From positions 45,587-109,586 of IMG/VR virus record IMGVR_UViG_3300047444_000783: a DNA stretch of 64,000 nucleotides, one strand, 5' to 3'. Shown piece by piece: positions 1-9,827 of the stretch. This stretch comes from a virus. Under the pieces are notes generated by a model. The model was not told the origin of the DNA. It saw nothing but the letters and a program-made list of their open reading frames with translations, and did not search any database. Positions within the stretch are counted from its first letter, which is position 1. Each line of letters starts with the position of its first letter. A program made the position numbers and the translations under genes.

Positions 1-600
1 TCCGATGCCAAGGAAAATTCCGTCTTCCTTGTTATTTCTGATCCTACAGCCGCGGATGATCCAGCGGGCAGCAAACCCGCCAGTATTGATGCCCGCCTCA
101 CCCCAGTTTTCGACTACGAGGTTTTCGAGTGTGACGTCGGAGACGCTACCTGAGTTGATCCCGGAATACCCGATACTCGAGGCGTTCGGTCCGCGGATTG
201 TCAGGTCCGAGACGTGTGTCAACGCGTCGGCGATGTTGAGGCCAATGACCCCCAGGTTGGGGAAGCTGAGAATCGTTGCGCCCGGACCGCTGCCAATTAT
301 CTTGAGTGGCCGACCGTTCGTCGTTAGCCCGGTCAGACACTTATAGGTACCGGCCGGAAGAATGAGCGTGCCGGCCGTGCTTATCTGGTTGATGGCCGCC
401 TGAATGGCCGTCGTCGAGTCCGAAGTTCCGGATATGTCGGCGCCGAAATCGACAGCGTTAAAGATCTCCTGACCGAGCAGCGAGTGGATGCCGATCTTAT
501 CCAGCGCGGCCGATGACCCGTCCGCAAGGATAACCGTGTCCTGGCCAAACCCAAGCTGCAGGTCCTGCTTATACGATGGTCCAAAGATAAAACTTTCCAT
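1..600 (-). CDS. tailspike, pectate-lyase-like beta-helix, 3' end cut by window
   Basis: The frame is open from an ATG at 598-600 to the left edge (200 codons, no stop), so the C-terminus is missing. The start abuts the stop of the upstream gene at 601. The first 55 residues (MESFIFG, then ADGSSAALDKIGIHSLLGQ) match the N-termini of the proteins at 4187-5968 and 6388-8733, so this is a shared virion-anchor module. It continues with DSTTAIQAAIN and LPAGTYKC, typical of pectate-lyase-superfamily right-handed beta-helices, then short helix rungs (IIGSGPGATI). Inferred role: receptor binding or glycan cleavage at the tail tip. The enzymatic activity cannot be judged from the fragment. Confidence 0.82.
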   Translation of the reverse strand, partial: MESFIFGPSYKQDLQLGFGQDTVILADGSSAALDKIGIHSLLGQEIFNAVDFGADISGTSDSTTAIQAAINQISTAGTLILPAGTYKCLTGLTTNGRPLKIIGSGPGATILSFPNLGVIGLNIADALTHVSDLTIRGPNASSIGYSGINSGSVSDVTLENLVVENWGEAGINTGGFAARWIIRGCRIRNNKEDGIFLGIG

Positions 601-3600
601 CTATCGCTGCCTCGTTGCTGGCAAGTACTCCTGATCTGCCAATGGCGCGCGCTGGTAACCGCGCTCGCCCGCCATCGGATACCACTCGACGTCCGACTGA
701 TTCAAGAACACCTTGAACCCGCTCGTGCTCGTGATGACGAAACGGAAGGTCTTGCCCTTCAGCCCTGGCGGAAGAATCAACTCGTACTTGATCCAGCCGC
801 TCGCCGACTGAATCAAGATGGGCGGGCTGGTGTACCGCAAGGATTCATCGACCGATATCTGAACGATGATCGTGCTCGGCGTCTGCGCGGCAATCCACAG
901 CCGACGGATGTATTTCCAGCGCGTGTACCCGAAATCCAGATCGATCGTGTCGTACCGCGTCATCTGCAGCGGATCCGCCAGGAATTCGAACTGATGCGAG
1001 TAATAGCGGAACGGGCTGGCGCTCGAGAAGATCAGCCGCGTCAGTTTGCCGATTGTGTCGGCAAGCAGCGAGAACGGGACGATCTGTCGGCCGATCGTGG
1101 TTATCTGGAGCGTCTGGGTCGTCTGGTTATCGACCTGGACCTCAACGCTTGTCACATCCTGAGTGTCGATCTCGATCTGCAATTGCCGGAGTCGCTTGTC
1201 TCCTGCGTACCCGAGGTTGTCCCAGTCGGTCGGCAGCTTGGTGACCGGCGACCGGAGCGGGATGTAAAAGAAAGTGATTTTGTAGAACTTTACGGCCTGG
1301 CTGCCGTTCGTGCCCTGCACGCCAAGGCTGACGTTGCGGCACTGTGTGTCGTCCGACAGCGGGAAATAGACCGGGCCGCGCGCGCTGTTCGTCAGGCCGA
1401 CGCTCTGGGCAGGTGCCTGGCCGTTATCGAAGCCGGCAAAGAATGGGATGGTCTGCCCCTGCAGGTCGCAGTCGATTACGATCTCGGTAATCTGCTTGGT
1501 CACGCTCTGCCCGCCGAAATCCAGATACGGGGTCGTGAAGCGGATGTTGATCGGAACCCCCTGATCGGTGTTCCCGTTGTTACGCTGATATACCAGACCG
1601 TCAGAACTCCCGCTGTAGAGTTGGCCGATGTCGTCCAAGCGCACATATGACGTGGCCGGCCGGTCCGTCGGTTCCCACCGGCTCAGGTCGAAGTCGAACG
1701 TGATCTCCTGGCGGACGGTATTCTCGTCCGTGTAGGCGTACCAGATCTTCGAACCGTGGTACTCCATAGCCTCCGTGCCTTTATAGAACACGGCGATCGG
1801 CGCCATCGATCCGTCCGGACTGCCAAAGCCGACACCGTCGAATAGCGGCTGGATCGGCAGCGTCATTTTTTCCGAGAACCCGCTTCCGGGTAGCGCGTAG
1901 ATTCCTCCGGCTGCCCGGTAATAGATACGGCCGCGACCGCGGCAGATCGCGTTGCCGAAGAGTCCGACCTCGCTGCCGGTCGGAATCAACTGGAACGAGT
2001 CCGGCGCCGATCCGATCAGGCGGTCGACTGTCGCCTGGCTGAAGACAAATAACTGATCGTCAAGCCCGAACGGCCGGACAATCGGATCCCCGGAACGGGA
2101 GCGGGCCACGTAATTATTAGCCAGAAAGATCTCGGGCGTAAATCGCTCGGAGTACCAAATGCGGTCCTTGTGGCGGCTGTCGTTCGACCATAGCCGGCCG
2201 TTAAAGACCTCCATCGTCACCGGGTCAAACGCGTTCGCGCCGACCCGCGCTTCGGCCACGCGGACGACCGCCGAAAGAGTCGCCGAGACGCTCAGCCGGA
2301 CGTAATAGGCGTCGATGCCGTTAACGCTCGAGATCGCCCAGTCGCTCGGTATATCAAACTCGACCGTCCCGCTCAGCCCGAGCGTCGCCCCAATGTTATC
2401 GGTCCCATCGATCTGGTCCTGTACCGCATACCAGGACGAACCATTCCAGTATTGAACTGTTAATACACTTTGGTTCGTGTTCGCGCCGGCCATGATGACA
2501 AGGATCTGACGGAATAGCTGGTCCGCTCCAATCACCAGCCAACCCCCGCCGCCGAGGTTCGGCAGACTCGAGAGGTCGGCGTATGTTGTCGTGTTATCGT
2601 CGCTGACGGCTGCCGTGACGTCCGTGTACGTGCCGCCAGAGTTGGCGGTCTTCTGGGCGCTCGTGCACGTCTGGCTTGCCAACTGCTCGAGGTTCGCCAG
2701 TTCGATCTGGGTTAGATCTGGAACGTTCCCCTGATTCTGATCGGCTGTGCTGTCCGTAATCGTCGTCGTGCCCGTCCAGGCCGCCACCACCTTCTCAGCC
2801 GCGAACGAGAATACGCTTGTCAGACCGCCTTTCCGGTATAACTCGATGTGCGTTGCCTGCAGATCTCGCGGATTCCGCACGGTCACCGTCGCATTCGTCG
2901 CGTCGACCTCGACCTGCGAAGTCATGACCGGGCTGAAGGGGCTAGTCATGCCCGTCAGATTGTTCCGGTACCGGTAGATCCATTCGTAGTTATTCGCATT
3001 CAGCCCGTTACCGGACTGCATGATCAGGTCGTCCATCCCCAGATTTACGGCCCCGCTGTCATTCGTCTGGATCTGAATCCGGATGCCTGCGACATTCGAC
3101 CAGTTGGTTGTAGCGGTCCCCACGCGAACGAACTCCGATTTCCGGATGAAGATCTGCAGCCACTGCGACGTTCCGGTCGGCAAGTTGGCCGGCTGGAGTG
3201 TCGCAGCCAGCGCCTTGTTGGCCGCCGCTATCTGAGATGGATCAAGGGAATTATTGATCGCCAGTAATTGACTCTGCGACAGCTTCCCGTTCAGTTGTCC
3301 CGGGAATTGGAGTTGCAGCGCCGCCAGGCTGACCGTGCTGGAGAATGCCTGTGGCGCCGTCTGAATTCCTTGGGCCGCCGCGTTGGAGACATCGGCGACG
3401 ATCGACTTCCAGTAATAGTTATGCGCGAAATCATTGACCAGCGGGTCGACATCGAACATTAACCGGACTTCCGTTATGTTGGCTGCCACGTCAACCCGGA
3501 GCGCGATCGAGATGAAATCGTTATCGTCACTGTCGCCGGCGACCGTGAACTTCCCGAGATCGAACGGCGCGATCATCGTCATGTAGCCGGTTGTCGATTT

Positions 3601-4185
3601 GGCGACCGCGAGGCTGCCGGCATACGTTCCCTGGAACGGGTCGGTCGATGATGATGTTACCGTCGCAGCGAACGTCGGCCAGGCCGCCTGGATTGACGTG
3701 TTGTCCGGATATTCGAACAGATCGATCGTCTTGGAAGTGATGGCCGTCTCTACCGCGCTCGCCATCGCCATCGGCCCGGCGATCCCAAAGCCGGTGACAT
3801 TCACCCCGTCATCTTTAACGCGCCGCAGCGAATCCCATACGATCTCGAACGGAGTGACCGACAGATCCGGGCCACCGTCACGCATCGTCAGCGGGTTACC
3901 CGAGAATCCGTGCTCGATCTCAACCCAGTTGCGGAAGAGTTTCGTGCCGGCCCCCTGGTAGGTATGAGGAGTTCCCTGGACGGTGATCCGGCCCAACGAA
4001 TGGACGGGGCCGATGTTCGTGCCATTGACCCGCGCGGTCCCCCCGCGACTCATCAGGAAGCCGCTCTTGTCGGCCGTCATGTTGAGCAGGTTCGGCAGGT
4101 AGCCGTCCGGCAACACGTCTCCCGGGCGACTGATCAGGAGTCCCTTGTTCTCGAGGTCCAGCGTAAATGATTGCGGTTCTGGCAT
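601..4185 (-). CDS. large tail/nozzle-like structural protein
   Basis: A 1194 aa protein without a signal peptide or membrane segment. The N-terminus (residues about 14-60, GLLISRPGDVLPDGYLPNLL then MSRGGTARVNG) resembles the start of podovirus nozzle or tail tubular proteins of the T7 gp12 / P22 gp10 kind. Residues about 650-780 (NGRLWSNDSRHKDRIWYSE, LFVFSQATVDRLIGSAPDSF, GRGRIYYRAAGGIYALPGSG) look like beta-propeller blades of that family. The C-terminal third is rich in beta strands. It lies between two tailspike genes and downstream of the connector-like proteins, which fits a tail hub carrying the spikes. The family assignment is by pattern only; a generic tail protein is the alternative. 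Confidence 0.6.
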   Translation of the reverse strand: MPEPQSFTLDLENKGLLISRPGDVLPDGYLPNLLNMTADKSGFLMSRGGTARVNGTNIGPVHSLGRITVQGTPHTYQGAGTKLFRNWVEIEHGFSGNPLTMRDGGPDLSVTPFEIVWDSLRRVKDDGVNVTGFGIAGPMAMASAVETAITSKTIDLFEYPDNTSIQAAWPTFAATVTSSSTDPFQGTYAGSLAVAKSTTGYMTMIAPFDLGKFTVAGDSDDNDFISIALRVDVAANITEVRLMFDVDPLVNDFAHNYYWKSIVADVSNAAAQGIQTAPQAFSSTVSLAALQLQFPGQLNGKLSQSQLLAINNSLDPSQIAAANKALAATLQPANLPTGTSQWLQIFIRKSEFVRVGTATTNWSNVAGIRIQIQTNDSGAVNLGMDDLIMQSGNGLNANNYEWIYRYRNNLTGMTSPFSPVMTSQVEVDATNATVTVRNPRDLQATHIELYRKGGLTSVFSFAAEKVVAAWTGTTTITDSTADQNQGNVPDLTQIELANLEQLASQTCTSAQKTANSGGTYTDVTAAVSDDNTTTYADLSSLPNLGGGGWLVIGADQLFRQILVIMAGANTNQSVLTVQYWNGSSWYAVQDQIDGTDNIGATLGLSGTVEFDIPSDWAISSVNGIDAYYVRLSVSATLSAVVRVAEARVGANAFDPVTMEVFNGRLWSNDSRHKDRIWYSERFTPEIFLANNYVARSRSGDPIVRPFGLDDQLFVFSQATVDRLIGSAPDSFQLIPTGSEVGLFGNAICRGRGRIYYRAAGGIYALPGSGFSEKMTLPIQPLFDGVGFGSPDGSMAPIAVFYKGTEAMEYHGSKIWYAYTDENTVRQEITFDFDLSRWEPTDRPATSYVRLDDIGQLYSGSSDGLVYQRNNGNTDQGVPINIRFTTPYLDFGGQSVTKQITEIVIDCDLQGQTIPFFAGFDNGQAPAQSVGLTNSARGPVYFPLSDDTQCRNVSLGVQGTNGSQAVKFYKITFFYIPLRSPVTKLPTDWDNLGYAGDKRLRQLQIEIDTQDVTSVEVQVDNQTTQTLQITTIGRQIVPFSLLADTIGKLTRLIFSSASPFRYYSHQFEFLADPLQMTRYDTIDLDFGYTRWKYIRRLWIAAQTPSTIIVQISVDESLRYTSPPILIQSASGWIKYELILPPGLKGKTFRFVITSTSGFKVFLNQSDVEWYPMAGERGYQRAPLADQEYLPATRQR

Positions 4186-4186
4186 A

Positions 4187-5968
4187 TTAAGTTGCGTAAA
4201 TTCTCATGGCTACAACTCGGTATACCCCGGTCGCCGGAGTTTGCGGGCTAGCGCTCGGATTTACCCAGGTAACATTGAGTATGTCGGTCCCGGCCCGGAC
4301 TCCAGCAATGCCCACGGCGCCAGCACTTCCCGGCGGCGTGTTGATTATTATCGTGTCGTCCGAACTAAGGCCTGGCACACTGTACGTCTGCTCCGCTACC
4401 TGAAAAGGACCTACGGCGCTTGATATAAGAGTCGGGTTAAAGATTTGGACGTAGTTGATCTGCGCTGCAGTGACAGCGCCTTCCGAGCTGATCCATAGTG
4501 GTCCCCGTATCTTGGTAATGATATTGGCATTGTCGGCGATCTGAACTATGTCGTGGGCATCCGTACCGATGACCTTGTTTTGCAATGCACCGGTGCTGTC
4601 GCGCGCGCCCAGATATGTATTCTTTGGCAGCATCAACTGCTCGGTCAGAACCAACCCCTGCGGAATTCCAATCCCGACATTGTCGTTGAGATAGATGCCT
4701 CGCAGCGAACCAGGAGTGATATCCAGTGGCGTGTTGACGGTAAGCGCATTTATCCCGAGGAACACCTGGCCGTATCCAGCACCGATCCTGATACCGACAG
4801 TGCTGCCGCCGAGGCTGAACATCTGGTTGCCGTCGATCATCGCCTGATCGCCGTTTCCGTTGCCTTCAAGAAGGATGCCGATCGATGACGAACCAAGATT
4901 AAGCAGATTGCCGATGATCTTCAGGTCGGACGTCCATTGCGCGGCAGCAGTAGCGAACCAGATGTGGGTGCCGTTGTACCCATGGACCGGGTCGCTCGTC
5001 ATAAAGTTATTGGCGATAATGATCCCGCCGAGAGTCCCGGCCGTCCTGTTGAACTTAACGATCGCCGTCTTCTGCGCCTCGCAGAAGTTGTCGATAAAGG
5101 TAACCTGGCTGCTGTTTCCCGACGTGTTCCAATTAACGGCGAGCGCGATATCCCATGTCTGGAATTGGTTCGCCGTAACCTTTAAGCCGCCGCCGGCGAT
5201 CAATTCGATCGCGTAATTACCTGTCAGGGCGACGTCTGACGAGAACCCGTTCCCGTGAATCAGATTGTTGCCTTCGTCTCCGCTCCCGGTGTTATTCAGC
5301 CGGACTCCACGGAATCGCGAATTCTGGAACTGGTTGTTCAGGATTCGCATGCCGCTGACCTGCCCGGACTCGATAGCAACGTATTGGCTTTCAAACACGT
5401 TATGGGCAATCACGGACTGCTGATTAGTTCCGGTAATTGGCACTCCGTTGCCAGTCAGGGCGATCGCGGCGCCGGAACTCTGGTTGCCAGTGCTGTTAAA
5501 GATCGCATCGCGAATCTGAAATGAACCCGTCGTCGCAACGCTGAATACGGTGGCCGTGCTTGTCGTCTGCCGAAAGACGCTGACGCCGCGACCGTCGCAG
5601 ATAACATTCAGCGCGGCCTGAGCGTTGAACGCAGGCGATGCGCTGATCATGAACGTCGTAGCTCCGACGATCAGTACGACCGGGCGGTCGATCAGGGCCG
5701 TCGTCGTGAAAGCGTAGTTCCCGACCAGCCCCCGGCAGTCGACGACTCCGCCGGTCGATGGCAGCGCCTGGACAGCCGCCGAGATCTGGACTCCCGCCTC
5801 GGTACCCGTAAAGTCAGCCGCACTGACGTATGCCGGCCCGAGCAGCTTATGGATCCCAAACTTATTCAACGTCGAGACAGTCCCGTCCGCGATCGTCACC
5901 GGGGCACTTCCGAACCCGATCGCTATATCCTCCGCGTAGGACTGTCCGAAGATGAAGGTCTCGCTCAT
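4187..5968 (-). CDS. tailspike, right-handed beta-helix
   Basis: A 593 aa protein. Residues 1-58 (MSETFIFGQSYAEDIAIGFG, then LNKFGIHKLLGPAYVSAADF) form the same anchor module as the two other spikes in the window. The rest is rich in short N/G-containing rungs (IIANNF, VIAHNVF, ILNNQFQNS, LIHGNGFSS), the pattern of a parallel beta-helix. The start overlaps the stop of the DUF1360-like gene. Likely a receptor-binding spike. No catalytic motif can be assigned by eye. Confidence 0.78.
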   Translation of the reverse strand: MSETFIFGQSYAEDIAIGFGSAPVTIADGTVSTLNKFGIHKLLGPAYVSAADFTGTEAGVQISAAVQALPSTGGVVDCRGLVGNYAFTTTALIDRPVVLIVGATTFMISASPAFNAQAALNVICDGRGVSVFRQTTSTATVFSVATTGSFQIRDAIFNSTGNQSSGAAIALTGNGVPITGTNQQSVIAHNVFESQYVAIESGQVSGMRILNNQFQNSRFRGVRLNNTGSGDEGNNLIHGNGFSSDVALTGNYAIELIAGGGLKVTANQFQTWDIALAVNWNTSGNSSQVTFIDNFCEAQKTAIVKFNRTAGTLGGIIIANNFMTSDPVHGYNGTHIWFATAAAQWTSDLKIIGNLLNLGSSSIGILLEGNGNGDQAMIDGNQMFSLGGSTVGIRIGAGYGQVFLGINALTVNTPLDITPGSLRGIYLNDNVGIGIPQGLVLTEQLMLPKNTYLGARDSTGALQNKVIGTDAHDIVQIADNANIITKIRGPLWISSEGAVTAAQINYVQIFNPTLISSAVGPFQVAEQTYSVPGLSSDDTIIINTPPGSAGAVGIAGVRAGTDILNVTWVNPSASPQTPATGVYRVVAMRIYAT

Positions 5969-6387
5969 CCCATCCTTCTCATCGCTTGATTGGCTGGCTG
6001 CGTTTTCTGGATCTTCTCAAGCAGGTTTGCCGTCACCCGCTGCATGACCGCCAGATTCTCCCGGTCGCTGAAGTTGGAGTTCATGGTGATATTCATGCTC
6101 TCATCGACGTCCAGGGCGATCCGCCGGTCCTTGTTCCTGGATAGTCTGTTATGAATATCGAGTTGCAGGAGGTACAGCCAGGACATCGCCAGCGGCCAAT
6201 TGGCCATCGGGTAGAACCAGAACAGCACGGCCGCCGCGATCGCTCCCCAGACGGACATGCAGCGTACGCACGTCCAGAGGTAGATGGGGAATCGCTCGCG
6301 CAGTCGCGCGGTAAGTCGGTCCATCGTGAACAACTCGGTAATCCGCCAGGCGGACAGAACAGCAAAGATAATGTGAACAATCTGCAT
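5965..6387 (-). CDS. DUF1360-like small membrane protein
   Basis: A 140 aa protein. The N-terminal half has two hydrophobic segments (about residues 3-17 and 48-80). Between them are WRITELFTMD and WTCVRCMSVWGA, which match the layout of DUF1360 proteins (a paired-cysteine CxxC followed by W and a membrane helix). The C-terminal 60 residues are polar and Met/Asn/Gln-rich. It sits between two tailspike genes with 4-base overlaps on the left. Its function is unknown; an inner-membrane role during assembly or host modification is speculation. Confidence 0.6.
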   Translation of the reverse strand: MQIVHIIFAVLSAWRITELFTMDRLTARLRERFPIYLWTCVRCMSVWGAIAAAVLFWFYPMANWPLAMSWLYLLQLDIHNRLSRNKDRRIALDVDESMNITMNSNFSDRENLAVMQRVTANLLEKIQKTQPANQAMRRMG

Positions 6388-8733
6388 TCAAACGGTCCTC
6401 CCAAATTCTCTAAATTCAACCCCAGGTGTTATAAGGCAGATGGTGAGTGTGTTGCCAGGTGTCGCCGCGTAATCGGCGCTACCGGCGAGAAACAGCGGGG
6501 TAAAGCTGGCGCCACAAGATTGGCCATTTTTAATCGTTGGACTACCCGAGAACTCTATGTAAATCATCGCGCCTTGCTGCCAGCCGGTGTGCTCAATGCA
6601 ATGAATCGGGGTGTTGCCAGCGATGACAAATACGATCCCGCCGGTGCCCAGCGTCGTGTTGTTCGCGGCCGTAACCGGAGTTATATCCAGAGAGAACTGG
6701 ACCCGCGCGCGACCGACCGTCAGCCCGCCGTTGAGCGTCGAATGGTTGCCGACAACAAGTCCGTCCTGAATGGTTAAATCCCCGAATTCAGCCTGGGTTA
6801 TTCTGGTCGCCCCGTTGAAAGTCCCATCGGTGTACCCGCCATACGCAGTCCCGTTCAGCGAGATGTTTTCCGCTCCATTCACGATGTTATGGGCGAGTGT
6901 CGTGATCGTGTTTACGTACTGAGTTTCCAGCCAGTTGACCGGAGTCCCAAGGTCTCTAATATGGTTGTTTGTTACGATCAGGGCGAGATATGCGCTGACA
7001 ATAATTGTCGAACTTGCGCCCCCGGTGTTGATGTCCCGCAATTCGCAGTTTGTGATATTCAGCCGACGTCCACCACCGGCCCCCGTATTACCGTGGATCA
7101 CAGTCCCGGTATACTGCGTGCCGCTGATGATCACTCCATCGATGTCATAACTTCCGGACGGCCCGGTCGCACCAGCCCCGTCAACTCGAATAGCCTTATC
7201 CGGATGTCCGTTGTTGTTGATGATCTGACCGCCTTTTAAAATCAGGTCCGAGTTGAAGGCATAGACATCGTAAGGCTGGGCAACGGCAGCGTTCCGGACA
7301 TTATCGATAAAACTGAACCCCGACAGAGTGACGCTCGAAGCATTGCAAATGAGCGCCTGTCCCTGGTAGGAGTTGGCGATAAAGTTAGAGATGGTTATGT
7401 TCGTCGCGTTCAGAGTTGAGATGCCGAATTCTTGAGGCTGAACAGTGAGATTCGTTCCATCGCCGACAACGTTTGAGATTGCCACGCTGTCGATGTCGCC
7501 AGGATTGGCACCGTTAAATTGAATAATTCCTGCGCCGCCATGATTCGAGCGGATATCGCTGATGACAGACTTGTACAGATGGTCGGCGGTGACGCAAAGA
7601 TTTCCACCGAAGCAGTCGAGATCTGCGATCGTCAGACCTTGCGGTGCGAGCGAGGAACCGCCGGTTCGCGTGACATACACACAGTTTACGACCCCGCCCC
7701 CGTTGTTGATCCAGTCGCACTGGTTGTGAATGATCTTTGTCCCGGCCGTATCCACGGTCGCCGTCGATTCGACGAGCACGCCAATGCTGGACAGGAACCA
7801 ATTGTTTTCAATGCTGGTTAAGTTCCCTCTTACTCGGATCGCGGCATGTGCCGCATCCTGGCCACTGGAAGTGATCATCATGTGTTTAACGGCTGACGGG
7901 CAGGCCCAGTTGAACATCTGGATCAGATCGACGTTTTGATCGCTGAATAGGGTCGTGGTCCCCCTACCCTCCCCGACTAGCGTCAGACAGGCATTGATCA
8001 CCCCGACTGGCACGCCTCTACCGACGTCTCCAGGGCACCCGTTGTAATGACAGGTCGACACGGCCTGGGTGATGTAGTACGTGCTTGCCGGAAACTTGAC
8101 GATCCCGGCCGGAGCAATCTCGAGGGTATTGCTGACAGACCCGGCGACCACGAAGTCTACGGCCGCCTGGATCGGCGCCCAGTCGTCGGTCACGCCATCA
8201 CCAACCGCGCCGAACCACTGTGGATAGATGCAGGCGGCTACCCCGGCCGCTACCGGGGCGGTCGTGCCAGCGAAGATCTTATAGAGGCCGGCAATGATCT
8301 GGCCGGCGAACGAGAGCGTTACGCTGGACGTCGACAGGATGGACCCGGGCGCGAACGAGATCGATACGTTGAGCGGAACTGTCGTATTGACCGCAACGGT
8401 TGTCGTCCCGACGCCGAGGTACAGATGCACCGGCTTGGTCGACGACAGTCCGGTAAACGGGTTAGTTGACCATGTTTGAGCACCATGTAAGGACCGCGCA
8501 TCGACGACCCCGCCGGTCGATGGCAGGGCCGCGATCGCCGCCGCGATCTTGAGCGAGGCATCGGCCCCCGCGAAATCCGCGGCGCTCAGGTACGCCGGAC
8601 CGAGCAGCGAATGGATCCCGATCAGGTTCAACGTCTCGGTCGACCCGTCCGGCAGCGTAACGCCGGCGATCGGGCCATGGCCGAACGCCAGGTCCTCCTC
8701 GAAGTTGGATCCGAATATAAATGTCTCTGCCAT
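6388..8733 (-). CDS. tailspike, pectate-lyase-like beta-helix
   Basis: A 781 aa protein. The N-terminal anchor (MAETFIFGSNFEEDLAFGHG, then IGIHSLLGPAYLSAADFAG) is shared with the spikes at 1-600 and 4187-5968. At about residues 170-190 it has WFGAVGDGVTDDWAPIQAA, the classic entry motif of Pectate_lyase_3 domains, followed by helix rungs up to about residue 640. The C-terminal 130 residues look like a globular beta cap. The start codon overlaps the upstream stop (TAATG). Likely the largest receptor-binding spike. Confidence 0.82.
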   Translation of the reverse strand: MAETFIFGSNFEEDLAFGHGPIAGVTLPDGSTETLNLIGIHSLLGPAYLSAADFAGADASLKIAAAIAALPSTGGVVDARSLHGAQTWSTNPFTGLSSTKPVHLYLGVGTTTVAVNTTVPLNVSISFAPGSILSTSSVTLSFAGQIIAGLYKIFAGTTAPVAAGVAACIYPQWFGAVGDGVTDDWAPIQAAVDFVVAGSVSNTLEIAPAGIVKFPASTYYITQAVSTCHYNGCPGDVGRGVPVGVINACLTLVGEGRGTTTLFSDQNVDLIQMFNWACPSAVKHMMITSSGQDAAHAAIRVRGNLTSIENNWFLSSIGVLVESTATVDTAGTKIIHNQCDWINNGGGVVNCVYVTRTGGSSLAPQGLTIADLDCFGGNLCVTADHLYKSVISDIRSNHGGAGIIQFNGANPGDIDSVAISNVVGDGTNLTVQPQEFGISTLNATNITISNFIANSYQGQALICNASSVTLSGFSFIDNVRNAAVAQPYDVYAFNSDLILKGGQIINNNGHPDKAIRVDGAGATGPSGSYDIDGVIISGTQYTGTVIHGNTGAGGGRRLNITNCELRDINTGGASSTIIVSAYLALIVTNNHIRDLGTPVNWLETQYVNTITTLAHNIVNGAENISLNGTAYGGYTDGTFNGATRITQAEFGDLTIQDGLVVGNHSTLNGGLTVGRARVQFSLDITPVTAANNTTLGTGGIVFVIAGNTPIHCIEHTGWQQGAMIYIEFSGSPTIKNGQSCGASFTPLFLAGSADYAATPGNTLTICLITPGVEFREFGRTV

Positions 8734-9827
8734 TATTGAGGCGTCCCCTGCGGTTGCGAAACCTTGTCGTGCACGGCGCTGATCAGCCGGCGGAATAGCT
8801 GGACCCCGAAATCGAATCTCAGCTTGCAGTATTTGGCGCGCGGCAGATCCTGCCCCTCGCCCTGCTTGTTCAGCATCACCATCAGCGTCCAGAACTTAAT
8901 GTACGGGAGCACGAAGTCCGGCACGCGCATCAGATCGTCCAGCCTCGACACGTCATCGATCAGCCGCGTCCCCAGGATCTCGAAGTTCGTCAGACCGGTC
9001 AGCATCTGACGGATGGTCCCCGCGTACGGCCGGCCGTGAGGGAGGACCCCGTTGATTGCCGGGACCCCAATGGAATACCGGAATAAACCGCCCCCGCCGC
9101 CGCCTGGCAGCGTCGCCGAGTAAAAGGTAGTATCGGCCGTCCAGGCCGCGCTCGCGCCTGTAACGGTCACTGTGGCGTTCGCCGTCAACGTTACCTGGTG
9201 GGTTGTGTTGAATCCGCTGATCGTTGTGATCAGCGCCCCGCCGGCCGGCCCGGCTCCGGCAACCGCGATCCGTTTCCCGATATCGTCAGTCGTGAAGGTC
9301 GCGCTCGCGCTGTTGAGTACGTTCGTTGTCGCGTTGATCGCCGCGTCGGTCACGTTCGTCGTCGCGTGCATCATGTACCGAAGGGTCCCGAGGTTACCGA
9401 CCGTTCGGTAGCCTGTTCCGGTCATCACACTCGTCGGCGCCCGGTCCATTTCGAATGTCTTGGTCGACAGTTGATCCTGGTGATACTGCCGCGGGACCCC
9501 CGGGAGCGTCCGCCACTTCGGATTATCGCGATCCAGATTCAGCCGGGTTGTCCGGTAAGTCGCTTTGTTGTTGAAGGCGATCCGGTCCAACTGCATCGTG
9601 AAGTACGGGTCCGCGTAGATCCGCTGGTTTGTCACGCTCTGGACCGCCGCAATCACCTTAATCAACTGTGTTTGCAGCACGAACTCCTTCGCCGCCGCAT
9701 TCAGGTACCCAATGATCTCATCGGGCGACCACAGTCCTGTCGACCAGTCGATGCCTCCACGATTGGAGTAATCCTCCTGCACGAGTACAGCGAGTTGTGA
9801 AAGTACGGTCGCGACGGTTGTGCTCAT
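8733..9827 (-). CDS. connector-like structural protein (larger paralogue)
   Basis: A 364 aa protein. Residues about 28-50 (LWSPDEIIGYLNAAAKEFVL) match the pattern W-x-x-x-E-hh-x-hhN-x-x-x-x-EF of phage connector and adaptor proteins, and the next gene (9827-10483) has the same motif. A glycine-rich, Ig-like insertion lies around residues 150-240 (TVTGASAAWTADTTF). The gene overlaps its upstream neighbour by one base and lies between connector-like and spike genes. Likely part of the head-tail or tail-hub interface. Which ring it forms cannot be told from sequence. Confidence 0.5.
   Translation of the reverse strand: MSTTVATVLSQLAVLVQEDYSNRGGIDWSTGLWSPDEIIGYLNAAAKEFVLQTQLIKVIAAVQSVTNQRIYADPYFTMQLDRIAFNNKATYRTTRLNLDRDNPKWRTLPGVPRQYHQDQLSTKTFEMDRAPTSVMTGTGYRTVGNLGTLRYMMHATTNVTDAAINATTNVLNSASATFTTDDIGKRIAVAGAGPAGGALITTISGFNTTHQVTLTANATVTVTGASAAWTADTTFYSATLPGGGGGGLFRYSIGVPAINGVLPHGRPYAGTIRQMLTGLTNFEILGTRLIDDVSRLDDLMRVPDFVLPYIKFWTLMVMLNKQGEGQDLPRAKYCKLRFDFGVQLFRRLISAVHDKVSQPQGTPQ

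Noticed and set aside
6151-6777. 208-codon plus-strand frame and many other long plus-strand frames in 1-49 kb
   Set aside because: They lie opposite strong minus-strand genes, lack ribosome binding sites and have the Arg/Ala/Pro-rich look of antisense frames in GC-rich DNA.
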